NCBI RefSeq assembly: GCF_047123305.1
Contig: NZ_CP138918.1
Span: 2,728,001 to 2,792,000, forward strand
DNA length: 64,000 nucleotides
Direction: 5' to 3'
Source: Thalassobius sp047123305
Lineage (GTDB): Bacteria; Pseudomonadota; Alphaproteobacteria; Rhodobacterales; Rhodobacteraceae
The notes beneath the pieces were generated by a model that was not told where the DNA came from, searched no databases, and saw nothing but the letters and a program-made list of their open reading frames with translations. Position 1 is the stretch's first letter. Each line of letters starts with the position of its first letter. Shown here in pieces: positions 59,451-64,000 of this stretch. A program made the position numbers and the translations under genes.

Positions 59451-59813
59451 TCACATAAAGCCCAGTTCCAGACGGGCCTCATCGCTCATCATTTCCATGC
59501 CCCAGGGCGGTTCCCAGGTGAGGTCCACCTCAACGTGCTGCACGCCGTCCAGCGGTTCAACCGCATCCACAACCCAGCCCGGCATTTCACCGGCAACGGG
59601 GCAGCCCGGCGCTGTCAGGGTCATGATGACCGAAACGCGGTTATCGTCGGTAATTGCGATGGTGTAGATCAGCCCGAGGTCATAGATGTTGACCGGAATC
59701 TCGGGGTCATAAACCGTGCGACAGGCCTCAACCACCTTTTCATACAGCGGATGGGAGACAGAGGAAGGGGCGATCAGCGGGGCGCCTTCCAGCGGTTCTA
59801 CATTTTCGTTCAT
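59451..59813 (-). CDS. sufT: SufT-like MIP18/DUF59 Fe-S assembly protein
   Basis: 120 residues. MIP18 fold with CRTVYDPEIPVNIYDLGLIYTI, VSVIMTLTAPGCPVAGEMPGWV and VEVDLTWEPPWGMEMMSDEARLELG. The conserved Cys in TLTAPGCPV is present. SufT acts in Fe-S protein maturation alongside the SUF system. Near the A-type carrier gene. Confidence 0.88.
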   Translation of the reverse strand: MNENVEPLEGAPLIAPSSVSHPLYEKVVEACRTVYDPEIPVNIYDLGLIYTIAITDDNRVSVIMTLTAPGCPVAGEMPGWVVDAVEPLDGVQHVEVDLTWEPPWGMEMMSDEARLELGFM

Positions 59814-59933
59814 GACAGCCGTCCATTTTAACCTGACCGTTCATATAAGGTTTATAGGGGGGGAGGTCCAGAGCAGCCGGCAAATTTGGATCGGGGCAAA
59901 GCGTCGCCCCGATCCTGTGTGGTTCAACGCAGG

Positions 59934-60200
59934 TTAGTCGTTGATATCGTTCTCAAAGGTTTTGATGCCCGACTGGCGGAAACCAAAGACCTTGCGCATC
60001 ACCAGCCAGGAGGCCAGCGACAGCACCGCAAAAGCTACGGCCAGCTGCGGCAGGGTGAGGGCGGTGAGACCCGCCAGCGGCGCCGTCAGCGCCGCCCCGG
60101 CTGCAAAGCCCAGAAAGATCGAGCCGGGCAGAAAGATCTCTGCCGTGCCAAGGCCAAGGGCCAGCGCCAGCCAGACCCACCAGACTTCAAAGATCGACAT
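59934..60200 (-). CDS. NfeD-like membrane protein
   Basis: 88 residues from ATG 60200, overlapping the SPFH stop by one base (TGATG). Two or three hydrophobic helices (WWVWLALALGLGTAEIFLPGSIFLGFAAGAALTAP, LAVAFAVLSLASWLVMR). Short NfeD1b-type protein that forms a pair with the band-7 protein before it. Confidence 0.85.
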   Translation of the reverse strand: MSIFEVWWVWLALALGLGTAEIFLPGSIFLGFAAGAALTAPLAGLTALTLPQLAVAFAVLSLASWLVMRKVFGFRQSGIKTFENDIND

Positions 60201-61096
60201 CACTTGCCCCCTTTCAGCAGTTTGAACGCATCGCCAAAGGCCTCCAGCGCATGGGCGGGCAGTACAATTGTCTGTTTGCCTTCACCTGCACCCAGCGCGT
60301 TCAGCGATTCCACCTGTTTCAGCGCGACCTGATACTGTGCCGCCTCAATGCCGTTTTCACGGATCGCCTTGGCCACCACTTCGGTGGCATAGGCTTCGGC
60401 CTCGGCTTCGATCCGGCGGGCCTTGGCGGTTTGTTCGGCGGCGTAAAGTTCCGCGTCGGCCGCCAGCTCGACCGAGCGTTTTTCGCCCTCGGCCTCGGTC
60501 ACCTGTGCGCGGCGGGCGCGTTCGGCGTTGAGCTGCTGCAGCATTGCATCACGGGTGGCCTGATCCAGGTTCACATCCAGGATTTCGGCGCGGGTCACTT
60601 CAATGCCCCAATCGTCCACGGCGTCCTCAACCAGGTTTTGGATCTGATTGATTAGCTGCGCCCGGTTCGACTGCACCTCATCCAGATCCATCTTACCAAT
60701 CTCGGCTCGCACGATACCGGCCACGGTGGTCGAGATCGCACCGTCCACGTCGCGGATCCGGTACACGGTCTTTTCCGGCTCCAGAATGCGGTAGAACACC
60801 GAGGTGTCGATCTGCACCAGCACGTTGTCTTTGGTGATGGCGTCCTGGCTGGCATTGGGCAGCTGGCGTTCCAGGATCGAGATCTGATGCGCCACCTTGT
60901 CGAGGAAGGGCACAATCACGTTGATCCCCGGCCCAAGAACCGAATGCAGGCGGCCAAAGCGTTCGACCACAAACTTCTGAGATTGCGGCACGATGCGGAC
61001 ACCTTTGAAGATCACCGCGATGAGGAACAGGGCGATCAGCAACCAGATCACTGTCATCGGGTTATTTACAACAAAATCAAGAAAGAGGTTGTCCAT
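60200..61096 (-). CDS. SPFH/band 7 membrane protein (QmcA/paraslipin-like)
   Basis: 298 residues with AAGGAA upstream. N-terminal membrane anchor (~12-33), band-7 domain (~35-210; VPQSQKFVVERFGRLHSVLGPGINVIVPFLDKVAHQISILERQLP), coiled region (~215-270) with RRAQVTEAEGEKRSVELAADAE. Forms membrane microdomain oligomers with NfeD partner; encoded with it in one operon. Confidence 0.92.
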   Translation of the reverse strand: MDNLFLDFVVNNPMTVIWLLIALFLIAVIFKGVRIVPQSQKFVVERFGRLHSVLGPGINVIVPFLDKVAHQISILERQLPNASQDAITKDNVLVQIDTSVFYRILEPEKTVYRIRDVDGAISTTVAGIVRAEIGKMDLDEVQSNRAQLINQIQNLVEDAVDDWGIEVTRAEILDVNLDQATRDAMLQQLNAERARRAQVTEAEGEKRSVELAADAELYAAEQTAKARRIEAEAEAYATEVVAKAIRENGIEAAQYQVALKQVESLNALGAGEGKQTIVLPAHALEAFGDAFKLLKGGK

Positions 61097-61254
61097 TTTA
61101 GACTATTCCTTTTGGCAAATTCCCCTTCTAGATAGTCAAATCCGCCTTTGCCTTCCAGAGGGGGAGCGGCTATTGAGCGCCGAATTTGCGTTTCATGGCG
61201 CAGTTTGGACGAATGATCGTGGCAGAAACACGAGTGACGGAGAGGTCAGGCAGG

Positions 61255-62382
61255 ATGAGCGGATTTTCCTTTGAGAAGCTGGGGCAGGATGGCAAGGCGC
61301 GCACAGGCGTGATCCACACCACCCGTGGCGATATCCACACACCGGCCTTTATGCCTGTGGGCACCGCTGCCACTGTGAAGGCGATGATGCCGGAAAGTGT
61401 GGCGGCCACTGGTGCGGACATCCTTTTGGGCAACACCTACCACCTGATGCTGCGCCCCACGGCCGAACGGATCGACGCGCTTGGTGGGCTGCATAAGTTC
61501 ATGAACTGGGACAAGCCGATCCTGACGGATTCGGGCGGGTTTCAGGTGATGTCGCTGGCCGGTCTGCGTAAGCTGACCGAAAAGGGCGTGACCTTCAAAT
61601 CCCACATTGACGGCTCACGCCATGAGCTGACGCCGGAACGCTCGATGGAGATCCAGCGCCTGCTGGGGTCGGACATTGTGATGTGTTTTGACGAATGCCC
61701 TGCTTTGCCGGCGGATCGTGACACCATCGCCAAATCCATGCGCATGTCGATGCGGTGGGCGCAGCGGTCGCGCGATGCGTTTGGGGATCGTCCCGGCCAT
61801 GCGCTTTTTGGCATTCAGCAGGGTGGTCTGGAACAGGATTTCCGTGAAGAAAGCGCCGAGGCGTTGAAAGAGATCGGTTTTGACGGTTACGCCGTGGGTG
61901 GCCTGGCCGTGGGGGAGGGGCAGGAAAACATGTTCGGCTGCCTCGACTTTGCGCCGGATATGCTGCCCGAGGACAAGCCGCGCTATCTGATGGGAGTTGG
62001 CAAGCCCGATGACATTGTCGGTGCAGTGGCCCGTGGCATTGATATGATGGACTGTGTGTTGCCGTCCCGTTCGGGGCGCACCGGTCAGGCCTTCACCCGT
62101 TTTGGCGTTGTGAATATCAAGAACGCCCGCCATCAGGACGATCCGCGTCCCTTGGATGAAAACTGCAGCTGCCCCGCCTGCAGCAACTACTCTCGTGCCT
62201 ATCTGCACCACGTCTACCGCAGCCAGGAAATGATTTCGGGGATGCTGCTGACCTGGCACAATCTGCACTATTACCAAGAGCTGATGCAGGGCATGCGCGA
62301 TGCGATTGCGGCAGGCACGTTTGAAGCGTTCCAGAAAGACTTCCACGAGACCCGCGCGCATGGGGATATCGAACGCCTCTGA
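61255..62382 (+). CDS. tgt: Queuine tRNA-ribosyltransferase
   Basis: 375 residues from the ATG at 61255; the frame extends 23 codons upstream without a ribosome site. Barrel with catalytic Asp in LTDSGGFQVMSLAGL and nucleophile region GGLAVGEGQENM; zinc site NCSCPACSNYSRAYLHH (Cys-x-Cys-x2-Cys ... His). Exchanges guanine 34 of GUN tRNAs for preQ1; tRNA-Tyr(GTA) in this window is one substrate. Confidence 0.97.
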   Translation: MSGFSFEKLGQDGKARTGVIHTTRGDIHTPAFMPVGTAATVKAMMPESVAATGADILLGNTYHLMLRPTAERIDALGGLHKFMNWDKPILTDSGGFQVMSLAGLRKLTEKGVTFKSHIDGSRHELTPERSMEIQRLLGSDIVMCFDECPALPADRDTIAKSMRMSMRWAQRSRDAFGDRPGHALFGIQQGGLEQDFREESAEALKEIGFDGYAVGGLAVGEGQENMFGCLDFAPDMLPEDKPRYLMGVGKPDDIVGAVARGIDMMDCVLPSRSGRTGQAFTRFGVVNIKNARHQDDPRPLDENCSCPACSNYSRAYLHHVYRSQEMISGMLLTWHNLHYYQELMQGMRDAIAAGTFEAFQKDFHETRAHGDIERL

Positions 62383-62405
62383 CCGCGTGTTTTTTGTCGT
62401 TTCTG

Positions 62406-62441
62406 ACGGCCCGCCGCAGGAAACCCGAGCGGGCCGTTTTA
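62406..62441 (+). terminator. Intrinsic terminator after tgt
   Basis: ACGGCCCGC...GCGGGCCGT then TTTTA, 23 bases after the tgt stop. Confidence 0.85.
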
Positions 62442-62817
62442 CGTTTCTGGGGCAGGGCGTGGGTCGAAAAGTTAATATGTCACCGGAATACACCTTTGTT
62501 TCTGTGTGAAATTTCCCTCTTTTGATTGAAAAAATGTCGCAGGGCTTGGGAAAGGTATATTTGCCTCACATCTCCTAAGCCCCTCTGGGCTTGGCGCAAA
62601 TTCGATTTTGCCAATTTTGATGGGTGATTTGTCACCCCCAACGCGCCAACTTACCCGTGATTTTACCCCTAAACAGACCCCGCATTAGGCCGTTGCCCTA
62701 AGTGCGATATGATCGTCCTTTCCGGCTGGTTCAGCTGCCCTATGCCGGAGTTCCGTTCCTCCCCACCTGAACGGTGAAGGACCCCTGTCACCGCAGCTGG
62801 CAAAAATGGATATAACG
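62442..62817 (+). other. 376-base gene-free leader region
   Basis: No protein gene seen. Contains AT-richer sequence with small hairpins AAGCCC-CTCT-GGGCTT-like (62577-62592) and GGGTGA-TTTG-TCACCC (62622-62637), then the three-way-junction fold at 62715-62782 just before the PAS gene. Likely promoter and 5' leader of that gene. Confidence 0.5.
62715..62782 (+). ncRNA. Possible structured leader (three-way junction) of the PAS gene
   Basis: Closing stem GTCCTT (62715-62720) with AAGGAC (62777-62782) encloses two hairpins: CCGGC (62722-62726) with GCCGG (62744-62748), and CCGTTC (62753-62758) with GAACGG (62769-62774). A further hairpin GGTGA/TCACC lies downstream at ~62774-62791 and would compete with it. 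No known riboswitch class recognised. Confidence 0.35.
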
Positions 62818-64000
62818 ATGAACACGATGCCGACTGACCCGTTCAAGGTAGATGAAGGCCCGGTCAATCCCCGTACTGTGCCGGAAGTAAACGTCGAAGA
62901 AGCTTTTGGAATTCAGGAATTGTTTTTCTCGCGCACGGATAAGCGCGGTGTGATTGAGGCCTATAACGAAGTCTTTGTACGCATTGCCGGTTTTGATGGC
63001 AGCGAACTGCAGGGCGCGCCGCATCGGATCATCCGGCACAGCGAAGTGCCAAAGGCGGTGTTTTGGCTGCTGTGGAATGGTCTGGAAAACGGGGTGCCGG
63101 TTGGTGCCTATGTGAAGAACAAGACTAAAGAGGGCAAATACTACTGGGTCTTTGCCATCGCTTCGCCGGTTACAGGTGGTTTCCTTTCGGTGCGGATGAA
63201 ACCTTCTTCCGAGTTGTTTGAAGGGGTGCAGGCGCTTTACAAGGACATCCTGCGCGATGAACAGGAGCTTGATCTAAGCCCGGAAGAAAGCGCCATGCGT
63301 CTGATGGATCGGGTGCAAGATCTGGGGTTCCCGACCTATGCGATGTTCCAGGCCCATGCGCTCTATACCGAGTTTGAAAGCCGCCGCGAAACCCTGCACC
63401 GGCCCAAGTTCAACGACCTGTCCAATATCGATACCATCTCGACCAATGCGAAGGAATTGCGCAGTGAGTTGGCGCTTTTGTCGGAGAAGTTCGACAACGC
63501 GGCCCTGCTGACCGCCAACATGAAGATCTTTGCCGCCAAACTGAAGGTGGGGCGCTCGACCATCAATGAGATTGCCAAAAACTATGATCTGATGCTGCGT
63601 GACATTCAGAACCATCTGAAAACGCTTCATGTTTCAGAGAAGTACGAGGGTATCTGGGACGTTTCGCGAGATCAGAACTCGTTCTTCTTGCTCTGCACAT
63701 CGCATCTGATGGAGGAGATGTGCGAAAAGTTCGAAAAAGAAAACTGCCTGGGTGGGCGCACCACCAAGGAGGATGAGATCCACCATCTGCACCACCTGTT
63801 GAACGGCTATAAACGTCAGTCGATGCAGGCGGTCATCCAAGGCATCCAATCCGCAATCACAATCAAACGGCGCACCGAATTCCTGCGTCGCATGATCCTG
63901 GGCCTCTCCACGATCCGAATTGCCTGCCGGGTCGAAGCGGGAACGCTGCGGGATACGGCCAAGGGGCTGGACAATATCGTTGGGCGACTGGACGCCTTCC
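62818..64000 (+). CDS. Aer-like PAS-domain sensory protein (3' end beyond window)
   Basis: At least 394 residues, open to the window end. The ATG at 62818 is in frame; a second ATG three codons later is possible. PAS domain of the aerotaxis type at residues ~30-125: SRTDKRGVIEAYNEVFVRIAGF, the GAPHRIIRHSEVPKAVFWLLW signature and KNKTKEGKYYWVFAIASPV. The following ~270 residues are helical (LMDRVQDLGFPTY, LRSELALLSEKFDNAAL) with a Cys/His-bearing piece (CEKFEKENCLGGRTTKEDEIHHLHHLL). No methyl-accepting signalling tip is reached before the edge, so chemoreceptor identity is inferred. Confidence 0.85.
   Translation, partial: MNTMPTDPFKVDEGPVNPRTVPEVNVEEAFGIQELFFSRTDKRGVIEAYNEVFVRIAGFDGSELQGAPHRIIRHSEVPKAVFWLLWNGLENGVPVGAYVKNKTKEGKYYWVFAIASPVTGGFLSVRMKPSSELFEGVQALYKDILRDEQELDLSPEESAMRLMDRVQDLGFPTYAMFQAHALYTEFESRRETLHRPKFNDLSNIDTISTNAKELRSELALLSEKFDNAALLTANMKIFAAKLKVGRSTINEIAKNYDLMLRDIQNHLKTLHVSEKYEGIWDVSRDQNSFFLLCTSHLMEEMCEKFEKENCLGGRTTKEDEIHHLHHLLNGYKRQSMQAVIQGIQSAITIKRRTEFLRRMILGLSTIRIACRVEAGTLRDTAKGLDNIVGRLDAF

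Noticed and set aside
1..64000. CRISPR arrays, insertion sequences, prophage genes, att sites
   Set aside because: No regularly spaced repeats, transposase, integrase or phage structural genes were found; the only dispersed repeat is the 23-bp element.

Overview
The window reads as a contiguous chromosomal segment of a GC-rich alphaproteobacterium, most likely a marine Rhodobacterales member (Roseobacter group). Support comes from the gene families and their order: a dispersed his cluster, the DUF2849-CysI-CysH-DUF934 operon, a form II CO-dehydrogenase-like operon, a DctPQM TRAP transporter, and infC starting with ATA. I cannot name the species. No insertion sequence, prophage, CRISPR array or rRNA operon is visible. 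One tRNA gene (Tyr, GTA) is present.

1-14 kb: a KefB/C-type antiporter, an Lrp regulator divergent from HPPD (tyrosine catabolism), a 1034-residue membrane protein with PilM/GspL-like and PilP/GspC-like ends, a SIMPL-domain protein, the sulfhydrylase MetY, a putative glycosyltransferase, a Crp/Fnr regulator divergent from a membrane protein, tRNA-Tyr, rlmB, a zinc-ribbon protein and a candidate small RNA. 14-22 kb: histidine biosynthesis genes hisE, F, A, H and B on the minus strand, interleaved with tandem DUF2147 proteins and two TetR regulators. Each TetR gene is divergent from a membrane protein, with clear palindromic operators between them.

22-29 kb: a signalling block. It holds a PAS hybrid kinase with REC and Hpt domains, a structured intergenic region, and a NarL-type regulator / NosP-like FIST protein / NahK-like hybrid kinase operon. 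29-34 kb: coxG-S-L-M, whose large subunit carries the form II motif AYRGAGR rather than the CO-oxidising AYxCSFR loop. 34-40 kb: infC, an Ala-rich low-complexity protein, a decayed LysR gene, a tandem-CDGSH/glutamate-synthase fusion and a glutathionyl-hydroquinone reductase. 40-45 kb: ferredoxin-NADP reductase and assimilatory sulfate reduction genes with a divergent Lrp regulator.

45-56 kb: a cytochrome P450, a DctB-like kinase with a degenerate DctD-like regulator (Walker A lysine and GAFTGA loop lost), a desaturase, and the dctPQM operon preceded by two near-identical palindromes. 56-62 kb: tpiA, an A-type Fe-S carrier, a DUF3307/SatD-like pair with repeated operator-like elements, a SufT-like protein, NfeD/SPFH proteins and tgt, whose enzyme acts on tRNA-Tyr among others. 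The window ends inside an Aer-like PAS gene preceded by a leader that can fold into a three-way junction. A 23-bp interspersed repeat occurs five times at gene ends.
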